Made by a program: the position numbers and the translations under genes. Of a stretch of DNA of 64,000 bases, positions 9,992 to 22,595 are shown piece after piece (the first letter of the stretch is position 1; every line of letters starts with the position of its first letter). Under the pieces are notes generated by a model. It ran no database searches. It was not told where the DNA came from and saw nothing but the letters and a program-made list of their open reading frames with translations. The stretch is taken from the NCBI GenBank assembly GCA_019096065.1, contig JAGUCH010000007.1, positions 4,982,501 through 5,046,500 of the forward strand. The letters run 5' to 3'. The stretch comes from Paracyclopina nana. Lineage: Eukaryota; Arthropoda; Copepoda; Cyclopoida; Cyclopettidae.

Positions 9992-12900
9992 TCACCTGTC
10001 TTCGTTTGAGGACATGTCAGTCATGTCAAAAGTTGGCGTAATGAAATTGGCAGCACCACTTGCAGTGTCTAAAGTAGGAATTGATGATATTGGGACTGGT
10101 GACAGTTTCAGTGAATTTGGCCTCTCTCTCCTGGCTTGGCCTCGGCTTGTTCCGGACAAGTTGCTGTGATTGATGCTGTAGCCAAAATACATCACACAGC
10201 CTACAAGAAAATGCTTTCCTAATGAGCTGTCAATTTGTAAAATCACGAGTAATTACCCAGGCAAATCCACGCAGCCAATTCTAGCCAGGCTGAATGAGCA
10301 ACTCGTGCAATGAGGCTAATATTAAGGAACAAAGCCAGTGCATGGCTCCAAGGTGCCAATGGCATGACAAATGTGAAATCAGTCCTTCCATGGCCCCTGT
10401 CCACTGGTTGTTTGCTAATGACAACCAGGAGGACGAAAATGGCAACAGAAATGCCCAAGTTGAGAATGACAGCGTTGATCATTGTCGAGCTCCGGACGTT
10501 GTCAATGATGAGGAATTGCATGACAAATGAGCCCATGAGAACCCACGTGGCCAATTTGACCACGTGTGTAGTTGCCTTAGTTGGGCCTCGTTTCGCGACT
10601 TTTTTAGTGGGGAACTCTTGCATGGAAGTGGGTAATGAGGCCTCATCCATATACTCATTGACAATAGTGTCAATGTCCGTATCGGATGAGCTATCGGAAG
10701 TTTCAGTTTCGTAGCCCGAAGGGCTGCTTTCCGTCTCTGTCTCGGTACTGAACCCGTCATAGTTGTCAGCGGGCTCAATTCTGCTGTCGGAGACTTCATC
10801 CTCTGCTGAATGGAGCATTTGGTGACGCCTAAGAAGAAAACTAATTGAGAAATGAATGGCAATCAAGAGAGACTCAATATTGTACCCGAACAACAATCGT
10901 ATTTTAGTCCACGTTTTGTCCATAATATTCCCCTTGGCAGCCTTTTTCTCAGCTGCGTCCACAATCACTCCACGTTTGGCCTTTCTCGTTTTGTGACTAT
11001 TAAGGCTAGGACAACTGGAAATCATCATCAAGTCGGCATCGATGGCCTCGCAGTTGTTGGCCTCAGTTATTGGCTGCTCGCAGTTGTCCAAGCTCCTTGT
11101 ATTGGCAATAGCACTGCTGATTGTCTTCAAGTCAGCCCTGGAAAAAAAGATAATTGCTTGGTTATGTGGGTTGCCAAAAGGATTGATTACATCCAGTATT
11201 AATTACCAACAATATATTATGGTATAAGAGGATATTAAGGACAAATTAGGCCGCCAGGTGGCGCTTTTACGAGCTGGCTGCACGGCCACGGGCCGAAATG
11301 GCGAGCGCCATTGAAGCAGCGCCACCTAGCGGCAAACATAAAAGCATTGCTTACTTGCGTTTTTTCCTTCTACGGCGCACAATGCGTTTTGCCAATGCTT
11401 TCTTTCTGTCATCCAATTGCTCAGCCTTTTTGTCAATGTACTCCAGCCCTATGCCATAGTGCACAAAAAGCGCAGAGACGCATATAATGAGGTCGAATGT
11501 GATCTTAGCAGCAGCTCCAGTCACCAAAAGCCATGAGACGTCTGACAAAGTTGCCACAGTGGCTGTCACACTTCCCAATATGACACTGCCCAAAAATGGG
11601 GTGTCAGTTCGAGAAAATTTGATGCCAAGGAACGAGAATAGGAGGCCGTCCTTCACCAATTGTTGGATCTATTTTAAAAAAAGCGAAAATTAGCTTGAAA
11701 GTTGGAGCGGAAAGCATAGTTTTAGTAGCCTATGGTGGTCAAACTTTGCTTTAACTCGAGCTGTAGGAACTGCAGTAGTATGACCAAATACTGGCTCAAG
11801 TGTCCACTACCAGCAAAAAGGCCAGATTGTGTGCAATGCACCCTTTTTTCTCAACTGTCAGTCCCTTGGTGCCCAAGCAGTGCAACCACTGCTGCTTACA
11901 TTTGCAATAAATGGCACTTTCAAGAGAAACAATTATTTTATTAAAAGGAGCTAGCAAAATAAACAAGTGACATTTCTCTTTTATTTCTTAAGATTCTATA
12001 GATATTCTAGGGTCTGTTTGATTGCCATTTTCAAAGACAAGCTTTTTAATTAGACCAAGTAGACCAAAGCATGCCTTTAAAATGTTCACAATTTTCCAAT
12101 GCAGGTTGTATATCCTGGATCATGTGATTTAGTTAAGTTTTTCATTTACACTTCAGATGGCGCCACTGAGGAGGGACAATTTCCAGAAGTGGATTTTTTT
12201 CCAATTTCTTCTTTTGGCATTTTTTATGATAAATTGACTAAAATAGCAAGGTCAAGTACGCAATGTCCTCAAATATAGATCACTGCTACATCTCGCGGAT
12301 TAGTTCCACACTTTGACCAAAATATTGATGTAAGCGCTATTCTCTTAGCTTAGCTAGGGTCAATCTAATTACCACGCTCGGCTGTTTCGCGGCATCTAGC
12401 TACATTGATAGCATTACTGCATTAGTTTGCTAAAAACTGCTGATGCAAGATAGCACAACTAGCTGCTGACCACAAACGAGATTTATAGCAGGAAAAGGCT
12501 TTAGCAAGCCCAAAACGTGACTTTCTGCCATGCATGTAGGGGTTGGTAACAATAGCATTGTGTTGTAATGTGCTGCAAACTTTATGTATGCTTTGAGGCT
12601 TGCCTAGTGTATGTCATTAAATTCGTTAGAACCGTTTGTCAAGTAGACTAGTCAATCTTACCATTGTGTGCAATGGAAGGCTGAGTTCGAGCAAAGAAAA
12701 GCAAAGGCATATAATGGTCAGAGTTGCAATGATCAATCTCGTCCAGCCTCGGCCAACTTCGTTTTCAAAGGCTTGCAAAAGTGGAACCTCGGGCACAAGG
12801 CCAGTTGGACTGGAAGAATGGAAAATAGAAAAGTAAACAAGGGTTTGTTGAACGACTGCTACTACAGGTAGGCTGTTGCTTTTGGTAGCTTCTACTTCTA

Positions 12901-15900
12901 CAACATCATCATCATAGAGCAAAACTTTTCTTTTTTCGGCTTTTTCTCCTCCTTCTCCTGCTGTTCCCCTCCCCGTAAAGATCATCATTGTGGGCAGCAG
13001 AAAAATGGCCCAAGTTTTTATTTTCATGCATGCAACAGCCAAGAAGTGTTTGTCTTTTCCCCCCATTTTGGTACAGTAATGTTTATGTTTTCAGCCACAT
13101 TTCCCTTAGCCTCAAGGAAATAACGCGCGTTGCTGTGGCCAATAAACAATAACAAATGCGCGCGCCATCTACCGGTTATTCAATGTACCAAAACAAACAA
13201 AAATACCTCCGCCCTCTATACTTATATGTAAAAAACACAAATGTCCTTTGATGCTGCTTGAAAGATTCTGAATAGGAAATCAGGCTTCAATCATCTTTTT
13301 AAGAGCGTACAACAATACAGGCAAAACTTTGCATTTGCCGTTTCCGAATTGTGTCAATCATAAATGCATTTTTGCCATTGGAAGCCATAAAAAATACCTT
13401 TTATTATGCCATTGCAAAAAAAGCTTCCCACTTCAAAATAATATTTCAGGCACGACTTTCCAATTTGAAGAAGGAGAACTTTCTCGTTCACTTAGTAGTT
13501 ATAGAGCTGTCATTCCCTTTGAATAAAGCTAGCTTCTGCAGCAGACAAATTTGATTTTTCTTCCTCCAATGTAAATCACCAACTAGGATGAAATTGGCAG
13601 CTCCTTCAACTAAATTCCCCCATAGGAAAAAAGAGAAGTGAAAGCCTTAAAGAGAAGACAATATCGAAGTTTGCGCGTAACTACAAAGGATTCCAGAATT
13701 ATTGGGCTAAAAGCTACTTCTTCTACTTTAACGTTTTTTGTTGACTTTGCCAAAAAGTTGAGAGGTGAAGGACGAAGAAATGGAAAGGTTCTTCATTAAG
13801 AGGGCTCACCTGAGCTGAGCCACCATTGGTAGAATGACAGCAATCATCAAGCAGCTTAGGGTCATGGCAAGTTGAGACATTCCATTGGCGAGGGGTACCA
13901 GTCGATGTGGTTGACTGGAAGATTTGGCACTGTGGCACATCTGGACGCCCCCATTGAATACCAAAGATAGGACGCAAGCCGATAAAACCACCTGAGGATG
14001 AAGAAAACAGAATTCAAATTCGGCTCTGTATAAACAAGCCAAAATTGTAGTAGGGGGCGCTGTATAAATGTAGCGCTATGCATATAGCTACTTTAGCGTG
14101 ACATTAAGACATCTCTCCTCTGTTGGAGGCCATAAAAATTATGGCTTTTTAGCCATTTTACTGCAGTAGGTATATGGTGGAAGTAGAGTAGCTTTCTTCT
14201 TGAGAGCTAGCTCATTAGTAGGCCTTCATTTAATGCCTGACTTGCCATAATGAAGCTGAGATCATGAGCTAAGGGTAATTACTTCTACTGCCAAAGTTGC
14301 TTGATTAAGAAGTTTGAGCATATGAATAGGTTAAGTGGATGCTATAAAAACATGAGTTTATTTGATTTGATATGGAGAAGGCCTAATTTGGGTATGGATT
14401 GCATGCAAATTGGCTATCAATGATGATGCGGTGAAGCTTGCCAACTTCTTCTCCAATTCGATGCAATCAATATGGCTCCACTTTTGTAGTGTTTTGCTTT
14501 CCTCTTTAAACTCGAGACGCCTTTTGTTATTTTCCAAGTGATTCTTGCTCCTTCTCCTATATGCTCCAAAATCGTGGAAAAACTTGGCAAAGTGACTTCC
14601 TTTCCAGCTCAATTTCAGTTTAGGGAACTGAATCAAATATTGAAAGATAAATATGCCACGAGCCTCAATTTTAGCCTTGATTTGAACAAGCCAAACTGCC
14701 CACAAAAAATTGGAAGAATCTTTAAAAATATGAACACCACGAAAAATGATTAGTATGCCTGATATCAATCTTGAAAGGCTATGAAGGCACATTTAATGCA
14801 CCATTTACACTTTGGAGGATTTTGCATCATCAGAAATTGCACTCACCCCATTTGATCCATCCAAAAGGAATGGCTGTGACTTGAGAGTGTCAGCATCTGC
14901 TTTCCAAATGCCTATAATAGTGATGAAGCCTAAAGCACACCCAGTGGCAATATTGAGCCAGCGTCTTAGTGTATGAGACTCCTGAAAATACACACAGAAA
15001 AGCAAAATCAGAGAAATCACTGGCTTCTGATTGAGTCACTCAGCCAGAGAAAGCAGCCAGCCAACTCTTTAAACTTTACCAAATGAAAAAAGTTTGCCTA
15101 ATAAGCATTTCCTCTGAAGATAGCCTAATGAGCTAGCTTCCAACTGCAACTGCCTGAAAACGAGACCTTTACAAAATTAAAGAAGCTCTCATAGCAAAGT
15201 CAGCATATTTATAGCACTTTTGGGCTCAAACTGATTGATCCAGGCCAAGAAATGGTTCTTAAAGGAAATAAACCCTTGGGTTGCTGTCTGCATTCATACA
15301 TGCTAGAAAATGCACCGGCTTTCTTGTGTAGCGTCTAGAAATAAGAGTGGTTGCGGGATTGATGCATTTGTTTACATGTTTTTGGAAAGTTGCGAAAAGC
15401 GCGATTCAGCTTGTTCACAAACTTGCGCGTTTTCCACTTCAATTTGGGCAGAATTGAGGCCTCGAAATGCAACTCTGCCGCTATAAACTTCTGCATCATC
15501 AGCAGCTAGCAAAGTGGTTAAAATTGTGGTAGATGGTGGAAATTGGCAAGATAATCTCACCTCCATTCCTGCAGCAATAAACAGGGCTGTTACCATAACA
15601 GCCCCACCAGCCAAAAAGTCTGGGAAAGTGTTCACAAACGGAGTCATGCCAAAATTGGCAAGAATAAAGTCATGGAAGCAACTATCACCAGTCTTGTCCA
15701 GGGTTGCAGTCATGGCTCGACTATAACATGGAAAAAATGGCAGCCAATAAAAATGTGCATTTCAGTTTAATAGCCTATATATTACCTGCAAGCAGCCACC
15801 AAAGTCATGTGGATCAGAATGTCCAACCAGGAGAGAATGAAAGAGGGAAATTCGCCCAAAAGTTGGTATACCACGGATGCTGGGTGTCCGCAGGACACAT

Positions 15901-18900
15901 TGGGCCGCGTTATTATCGCTGACATACACAGGCCTGAAAAAGAGAGACAATAGAACAATAGGAAACAGTAAACATGTTCATATCTATCCTACCGGCAACA
16001 AAGAGAACATTTTGGATGCCCGATCACTTCTTACGTTGGGCATCCCAAAACTGTTTTATAGCTTTTTCTCTTAATTATTTTTGAAAGGTGGGATTTTTGC
16101 TATCTAAGCTAGTGTCTTGGAGTAAAAACACCAAATTATATTACCATTGTACCATATTTTGAGCCTTATTTCGCTTGAAATTCAATTTTTTTGAGAAAGT
16201 TAGGCTGGCCTTCGGGCTTGCTTTTGGGCAAGTAAAGAACCAATTAAAAGTGCTACTCGAATGGCAATTGCTGAAAAAGTGGCTTTATCATAAGAGAAAT
16301 TTGACTCTTTTAGACCACTTATTTTAGTTTACTTCTTGTAGCTCTAACGAAAACTGGCTAACTCCGCTCACGCGCTGATGACGTCACATTAGCTCAGCCG
16401 GCATCCCAAAAATGCGAAAAACTAGGATTCGACTTCCTATGGCACAATGCTAACCCTTCCTTTTATTTCAGCCTAATAAGCTTCACTTTTTGCCTATACT
16501 TCTCCTTGTGCCATTTGGTGAGATTTTTCTATTTATCTTTTATTGTTGTGACTGCCCATTCGGCCGTCGGCCGCGCAGCCAGCTGATGCGTGAGCTGAAT
16601 GAGCTACTAGCGCCACCTGGTGCAAAAACCTGTCCCTTCTCTAGAGCATTATTGCCAATTCCCTTTTTTTTCGCGGCTAATTGTACATATTAGCACGGAA
16701 GCCAGCCTCCATGGCAGCCAAATGATGCAATTTCGTGGGCTAAAAGCTTTTTGGGAGCACCAGATGCTCCCAAATAATGCTTTCGGCCTTATTTAATGTG
16801 TATTGACATAACAACAAGAGCTACTACTACTCCTACTAGAGCACATCTAAGTAGTTCCATTATGACACTGCACCATCAATGCCTATTCTCAAGTCATTTT
16901 GTGCATGGCCATTAGGTCAGAAAGTCTTTTATCCTTCAATCTGAACTCAATGGCCTTGTGGGCTTATGATCTACTTCCGAAGAAGGAGCATCATGGTCAA
17001 GTGAAAATGTGTTTTGGACCTTAAAGGGATTGAGATTGACTACTAAGCCATTGATCCCCTCTTTTCCCTCTATGCTAGTACTACATACAAAGAGGATTGA
17101 CATTTAGGCCAGCTCTTTTCTCCTTTTTACACAGGGGTCACACTTCGCCCCATTTTGCTGTAATTAGGATTTTTGTGCTGCCAGAGAAAAAGATTGAGAG
17201 GCAAAAAAGGTGCCAAAAGACGCCAATGCATAGCCCACAAATGGAGGCTTAAAAATAGATCCTGAGCTCTGCAATTTGGACTTTTGATTACCTGCAGCGC
17301 CACCAGGTGGCAGAAATTAAATTAGTAAACAAACAATTCCCCATGGCTATGGTAGCAAGTAAAGTTATGTCATTTATCCTCTGTTATGAGTTATTCAAGC
17401 TCAAGTATTTAGACCAACCAAGTGAAAGCAATTTGCTTTCTCATTTTGGAGGAAGTATTCACACCCTTTGATGCTAAATCTTTTTATCAGTCATCTCTCC
17501 CCACTGTGTCTGGCTGATGAAGGTTGGAGCAGAAAGCCTCTTCTTGGCAGAAGAAGCTGATGTCCATTGACACTTCTACTCATCAGAAAGGGAAGGCAAA
17601 AGAAGGGGGACAGATTTTGGGAGCAAGCTGGGGATTTCCAATTTGCCCTCACCAATTTTCTGTCTACTGCAATCCTGTGACTTCTTCCACCATCCAAGAT
17701 ATGTTGTTGCTAGACAGCATAAATCTGAATACATCAATGCATATAAGGTGATGCATGCAAGTTAGCTTGCTGGCTGCCAAATTAGCTTGATATCTTATTG
17801 CTGCTAGCTAACTTTTTCATGTATTTCTTGCTTTCTTCCTCCATACTACATGGGTGATTCATTAATTATGAATGGCACCTTCTCAGAGCATTAATTGCTC
17901 ATGTTTGATCAATACAGCATCCTCACATGCTTCAATTGCTTCGGATCACATATGATTATCTCTTAAGATAATCTCTTAAGCTATAGATACACACTTGTAT
18001 TGCGTAGCTGTTAACATGAGCATAATGATTTTGCTCCAATGACTATTTTGGCCGCTATGTGGCGCTGCTGCAACAGTACACTTGCATCAATTCATTCTTG
18101 CCTGAGAATTGCTGACTTGAGCCAAATGTTGCAAAGTTAGCATTGAGTCACGTTTCATATCAGTTCAGATCTATTGACCACAATGATGGGTCTTGAGCTC
18201 TATCAGCCATTTTGCCCCCCTAATAGCTCCATTTGCCGCATTCATCTCAAAAAATCTTGTGAAAAAAAGTTTCTGAAGTCTGCAATTCCTTCCTTTTTTG
18301 GCACAAAAAAATTCTGATTTTGACGCTGATCATGCCAAATTGGCTCAAATGGTCCAAACAGGATCTTGTTTGACCATTAAGGCCTGCTGACAAACTTTTA
18401 GTGACCTCAAGTTGAATCAAGTTGGTTAGAGACTTTCCAAAGTTATGACCAGGCCAACAACTAGGCAAGAGCCAAGTCTCTTTGGCATAGTTACAAATTT
18501 GGTATTAGTTTGGCTTCATCATCACACCGAAGAGGAAGAAAATTTGGCAGCTGAATTCAACAAAAATGCTACTTACTAATTAATGACCCTAAGGGCGTAT
18601 TTTGTTGAGGGCCAAGACTCAAATTCTATTAGCTGTTATTGTTTTGAAGTTTGACCGGTGCGCGCGTTCATTTTGCGGGCGCGCCAGCAGCGGCCAGCGA
18701 GGTTTATTTTTCTCTATGTTTTGCTTATGTTGTTTACTGCTTTTCCAAACTTTTGACAACTTTTTGCCCCTTTTCCCCATTCAGAATGGAGAACGCATTT
18801 TATCAAGGCCCTAAGGCTAACTTATCCCATTAACAAAAAGTTAATCAAAAATGGATATGCTACCACACAATTTTGACTCAGCCCAGCTAAAAAAAACTTC

Positions 18901-21900
18901 CCTACTTAGTGGATGAAAACTTTTTTCCCGCGTGTCCTTGGAACTATTTCATTACCATTTTTAAACTGATTGACATTTTCCAGCCCAGACAGAAGAAAAA
19001 TCCCATTTTAGAAAGCCATTAAGCCATGCATACACATTGGGAAATTGCAAGTTTAATGGCTGAATATTTTTCACGAGAATGGTCGTGAGAAATAGCTGGC
19101 TGCCTAAAAAAATTGTCCTATTAACCATGGAAGAAACCCGAAAAGTCTCTCACCAAATCCGAGGGGTGATGTGGAAAATAATAGAAAAAGCAGAAATAAA
19201 AGTTTCGTGAAAGACTGCTAATTCTACTTAAGCTCTTTCCAAGAGTATCCGCGCATTTCTACACTTGAAAGAAAAAAGAGGCTCTCAAAAAAGGAGTTTA
19301 AAAGCTGTTGTAGTTGTTTCAACTGAAGAACTGCGTTGGTATAAGATCATTATCAAGGTAGAAAAATGTCTGCTTTGCTGGTTTACTGTTAATGTTAGTT
19401 GCTCAGCTCAAGACATAGCTTTCCATATATAGACTTTTATAGCACAACAGTAAAAGATAAACTAAAGATCCTCAATGCTTCTTTTGAAATTAAATTTTTT
19501 TCCAATAGTTTAGTAATATATCTGAAGTTGCTTTGTAAAAATATAAATAAACACGAGTGTCTTTTGTTATGTGAAGTGTGCTTTATCGATCTTGAATTTC
19601 ATCCAGCTGGGGACTTCTTCCCCTCAAGAGTGAATAAGATCTATGAAAATAACACAAGAGGGGAGACAAGGAATAATTTAATGTGGCCAACGAAAAGTAG
19701 AGCCATCTGGTGGCTTCCAGTAAAAGCTATTGTAATCACAGCAAACAAGTTACTGCTGTCCAGAGAAATTATGAGCCATGAAGGCCATAAAAAGGTTGGT
19801 GCAGTACTTTCACTATCTTACAAAAAGCTCACTCTCTTATTTTTGCTGAACCCCAATTCCAGTTTCAATTCTCAAAATGTCGCATTTTATTGCCCTGAAG
19901 ATGTTATTTATGTTTTTCCTTTAAAAAAAGAAATTGCGGACCAATCAGGGCTTCTTGAGCGATTGCAGCGCCATCCAGCTACAAACGGTAGAAAATCAAA
20001 ACAAAGCAACATAGGAGCTTCTTTGCCTATAGAGGAATTCTGAAAAATGAGGCAAGGAGTCTGGAAGTTATTTAGTTGCTTCATGGTGTGAATTTATGGT
20101 CTTTCCTTTGCAGACCCTGCTTTCTGCTTCAGTCCCGTACACGTTTCAATTAAAATGTGCTCCAGATTTATCTCTTTTTTTGCAAATGTAGCTGAGAGAG
20201 GGGGCATGCAGCAATATAATATCAAAGTTTTGCCATTTCGTGGGACGTGGTAGCAGTGGGAAAGTTCTGTTTTTGCCAACAAATGGCAGTTTATCGACAT
20301 TTTCCCGCATTTCTGAATGTCGTTCAAAGTGCCTATACATTATCTCGGTTTTTATTACAGCCACCAAAAAAATGGTTTTTCTTGTGTCTAATTATCTGGA
20401 TTTTGTTCGAGATTGATAAAAGGCCTCGATCTGACATTGCCAGCCTCGTGGCAACAACACTAATTAGCCTAAACAGCAAAAAGAAAGCAAGTGTACCATA
20501 CTAACTAGATGTGAAGTCCATTGCATAACTGAAGCACCTCTAATTATCATCACTAACGTCTCGCGTACTTTTCAAGGTTTCCGCTAGATGGCGCTGTTCT
20601 GCAGTATATTATTTGCGTGACAATTAAGCTTTTTATATACTGTAATACGATTTCCTCGTGTTATAATTCAGTTTACCGATCCGACTCAGCTCTTTTATAT
20701 CACAGTTCTTTCTAAGCAATTTGGGGGATATTAAATACTTAACGTCCCTGGAATCAAATTTGAGGGATTTTAAGTAGTTTAATGCCCCTCATATTACATG
20801 AAACTAATCAATATGCCAAAGAAGTTAGAAAAACGAGAGAATCATCCAAGATTTGAACCTCAGCCAGTTGGATAAGCATTCCAATACTCTTGCCACTGAG
20901 CTATGGTGACACCATGAAAATTGCATGCTATGTATAGGACTAAAACATAATTTAAGTCAGATAAAGAAACAAAAAAAATTGAGGAATGACTGGGGTTTGA
21001 ACCCTAGACTGCGGAATCAAGAGCCAAGCCCTCTAACCACTATGCCATAGGTGCAATTCACATGAAATGCAATTTAAAAGTCTATTTTATTGCTCTCAAA
21101 CCACTGGATGCTAGCTGATGAGAGCCAGTGATACATAGCATAAAAACCGAGCAGCATTTTCTAGGGCACGGGGCAGCCCGGTAACTTCATTAAAACACTC
21201 GAAAATCGTATTACAGTATATAAAATTGTATATTTTGAGCTGGGGCACGTAAAATTGGGTCATTAAATAGCTGACCTCGGATTTTAAAATGGAAAAACAC
21301 TCGTACAATTACAGCCCTCGCAGGCTCGGGCTAGTAAAGCTGTACTCGAGTTTTCCCATTTTAAAATCCTCGCTCAGCTATTTAATGACCCTACTTTACG
21401 TGCCCCAGCTCGAAATAAATAACTATTAATCCATCTTGAATATCGTTTTTTTCGCTTAGCACGGCTTTTGTAAGTTTAAATTGAAAAAGTCCTCAACATT
21501 CAAGATGCAAACATGCTAAGTTATTATGCTCTCTTAAATAAGATAATTTCTAAATGTAGGTGGCGCTTTTCAATAAATTAAGTAAACAAGCTTATTCAGT
21601 AGGTCGTGCCGCGCCGTGACACTCACACTGAATGTATTTTACCTGTCATAACTGACGTAATGGCTGTAATAACCACAGACATCACCACTGAAGGTCCAGT
21701 AATGTGGCAAGCAGCAAAGCCAACCACAAGGAACACTGCCAAAGGCCAAAAACCTGCAAGGCCAGTATTGAAGAGCCTCGTCACCTCTGGCCAAGTGGTT
21801 TGCCTCACTTGTCTGACAACCACGTCATCTTCAGTTAAATCCACTTTAAGCCGTTCTTGCTGCTTTTTCCTGAACAACTTGGATGACCATTCTGCGCCTT

Positions 21901-22003
21901 GCTGTTGATTCATCCTCAAAATCCTCGCTCGAGAGGCAAAAGCAGACACAAAGTGAGATGTGGAGATGTGAGAGGACATTTCTTCTTTCTTTTGGGATTG
22001 CAA
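9992..22003 (-). CDS. divergent SLC7 cationic amino acid transporter-like protein (SLC7A4/A14-like)
   Basis: Predicted 826-residue multi-pass membrane protein. Exons (minus): 22003-21643, 15933-15786, 15720-15561, 14981-14847, 13991-13810, 12809-12662, 11668-11355, 11137-10886, 10828-10257, 10200-9992 (2481 nt). CAT-family traits: N-terminal ARILRMN, a first helix block followed by GPSVVMSVVITAITSVMTGLC, AACSRAM at the RAW position, the VKDGLLF/SRTDTPF motif between TM8 and TM9, and the C-terminal block FVMPLAPWSHALALFLNISL with YFGYSI. Two insertions are odd: a very basic RRRRKKRK stretch and an acidic Ser/Asp/Thr-rich loop before TM11. The glycine-rich substrate loops (GVGSTLGAGVY and GFD.IATTGEE in true CATs) are not recognisable, so transport activity is doubtful. 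An alternative start is 21979. Intron 1 is 5.7 kb; the 57-nt intron 10885-10829 is open and in frame. Confidence 0.82.
11249..11333 (+). repeat. GC-rich core flanked by inverted CTCF-like motifs, copy 1
   Basis: In intron 7 of the SLC7-like gene. A CCGCCAGGTGGCGC motif at 11250 is followed by GCTGGCTGCACGGCC at about 11273 and a palindromic GGCC spacer, then an inverted motif AGCGCCACCTAGCGGC ending 11333. The two outer motifs are inverted repeats of each other. Related units occur at 16560-16623 and 24009-24097. Confidence 0.6.
11669..12661. other. SLC7-like intron 6
   Basis: About 1 kb without coding signal. It holds a CTCF-like core CAGATGGCGCCA at about 12153-12166. Nothing else was recognised. 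Confidence 0.4.
12810..13809. other. SLC7-like intron 5
   Basis: About 1 kb. It contains an inverted CTCF-like core GCGCGCCATCTACCGG near 13159. The ORFs here lack coding character. Confidence 0.4.
13992..14846. other. SLC7-like intron 4
   Basis: About 850 bp with a CTCF-like GGGGGCGCTG near 14053. A 144-codon antisense-free ORF at 14358-14792 (-) lies wholly inside this intron and has no recognisable family or splice support. Confidence 0.4.
16560..16623 (-). repeat. GC-rich core with CTCF-like motif, copy 2
   Basis: Read on the minus strand, CACCAGGTGGCGCTAG (16623-16608) is followed about 25 nt later by GCTGGCTGCGCGGCC and GACGGCCGAAT. The order and orientation are the same as in copies at 11249 and 24009. 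Confidence 0.55.
20835..20915 (-). repeat. tRNA-like sequence (SINE/tRNA relic)
   Basis: An A box (TAGCTCAGTGG) and B box (GGTTCAAATC) surround a perfect five-base anticodon stem TTGGA/TCCAA with loop ATGCTTA (anticodon position GCT). Acceptor and T arms do not pair, so it is a tRNA-derived sequence rather than a working tRNA gene. Confidence 0.55.
20988..21052 (-). repeat. second tRNA-like sequence in copy A
   Basis: TGGCATAGTGGTTAGAG as A box and GGGTTCAAACCCC as a well-paired T arm, with loop TCTTGAT between. The acceptor stem is poor; read as a tRNA relic. Confidence 0.5.
21234..21413. repeat. long hairpin beside TIR element copy A
   Basis: Two arms of about 60 bp (roughly 21236-21298 and 21348-21412) are near-perfect reverse complements, running from GAGCTGGGGCACGT through GGTCATTAAATAGCT to AAAATGG. 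The apex carries CTCGTACAATTACAGC. It directly abuts the right TIR of copy A. Confidence 0.75.
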
Positions 22004-22373
22004 GTGTTTATAGTGTTCACGCAGGGGCTTTCTTTATAAACCAGCAGAAGTGCTGTCAGTTAGCCTGCCTTGTTTTACTGGAACAAGGGCAAAAAACATG
22101 TTATTCCCGTAGTCAGAGTTTCGGCTTTTGCATGCTTGGAATTTGCATGGGGTACCCCAGTTGTCAGAATTGCGCAAATACACTTTGTTTACATTATGTC
22201 ACAACAGCAGCGCCCTCATCCTCGACAGCGGTGAAAAAGCAAAACAAATACTACTATGCGCCCATAAATTAGGGCTTCTTTTAATTGAACGCTTGCATAA
22301 AACTAATTTTTTTTCTTTTTTGAAAAGGAGCTTTTCACACTACATTCAAAGTAATCCTGCCATAATAGCCTTA

Positions 22374-22595
22374 GGCCCTGTTCACCTGCATTATTATCAG
22401 CAAAATAACGCGCGATATTATGCTGATATTTGCAAATATCCGGTATTTGTAAAATCATTTTTCAGATTTTGACTTCGGAATCGATCTATTGCTACCAAAA
22501 GCCATCCTGCACCAAAACAAAAAATCTCAGTTTCTCAGTATTTCCCTCCAATATTTTGCCAAAATAACGGCAATAATAAGCAGGTGAACAGGCCC
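22374..22595 (+). mobile_element. 222-bp Harbinger/Tourist-like MITE, copy 1
   Basis: The termini are GGCCCTGTTCACCTGC and the reverse complement of GGGCCTGTTCACCTGC, flanked by TTA on both sides (22371-22373, 22596-22598). A 3-bp TWA target duplication and GGGCCTGTT-type ends are typical of PIF/Harbinger MITEs. No ORF inside. Confidence 0.85.

Larger units (their letters stand above)
20631..21226. mobile_element. TIR-bounded element with tRNA-like modules, copy A
   Basis: The left end reads TTTTATATACTGTAATACGA from about 20631. The same sequence is found as reverse complement ending at about 21226, and the match continues with gaps for about 45 bp up to a shared TTACCG. Inside, on the minus strand, are two tRNA-like blocks with A- and B-box sequences: TAGCTCAGTGG with GGTTCAAATC (about 20915-20835), and TGGCATAGTGGTTAG with GGGTTCAAACCCC (about 21052-20988). 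No transposase ORF is present. A long hairpin follows directly outside the right TIR. Family-level evidence comes from copies B and C. Confidence 0.65.
15934..21642. other. 5.7-kb first intron of the SLC7-like gene
   Basis: The intron is about a hundred times longer than the usual 50-70 nt introns of this window. It holds several CTCF-like motifs (16608, 17295, 18051, 20581, 21555), GC-rich core copy 2 (16560), and composite tRNA-like/TIR/hairpin element copy A (20631-21412). A 214-codon ORF at 19399-20043 (+) is AT-rich, matches nothing recognised and is not called. Confidence 0.6.

Noticed and set aside
19399-20043. 214-codon ORF on the plus strand inside the SLC7-like first intron
   Set aside because: AT-rich codons, no domain, signal peptide or splice support; length is possible by chance in a 5.7-kb AT-rich intron.
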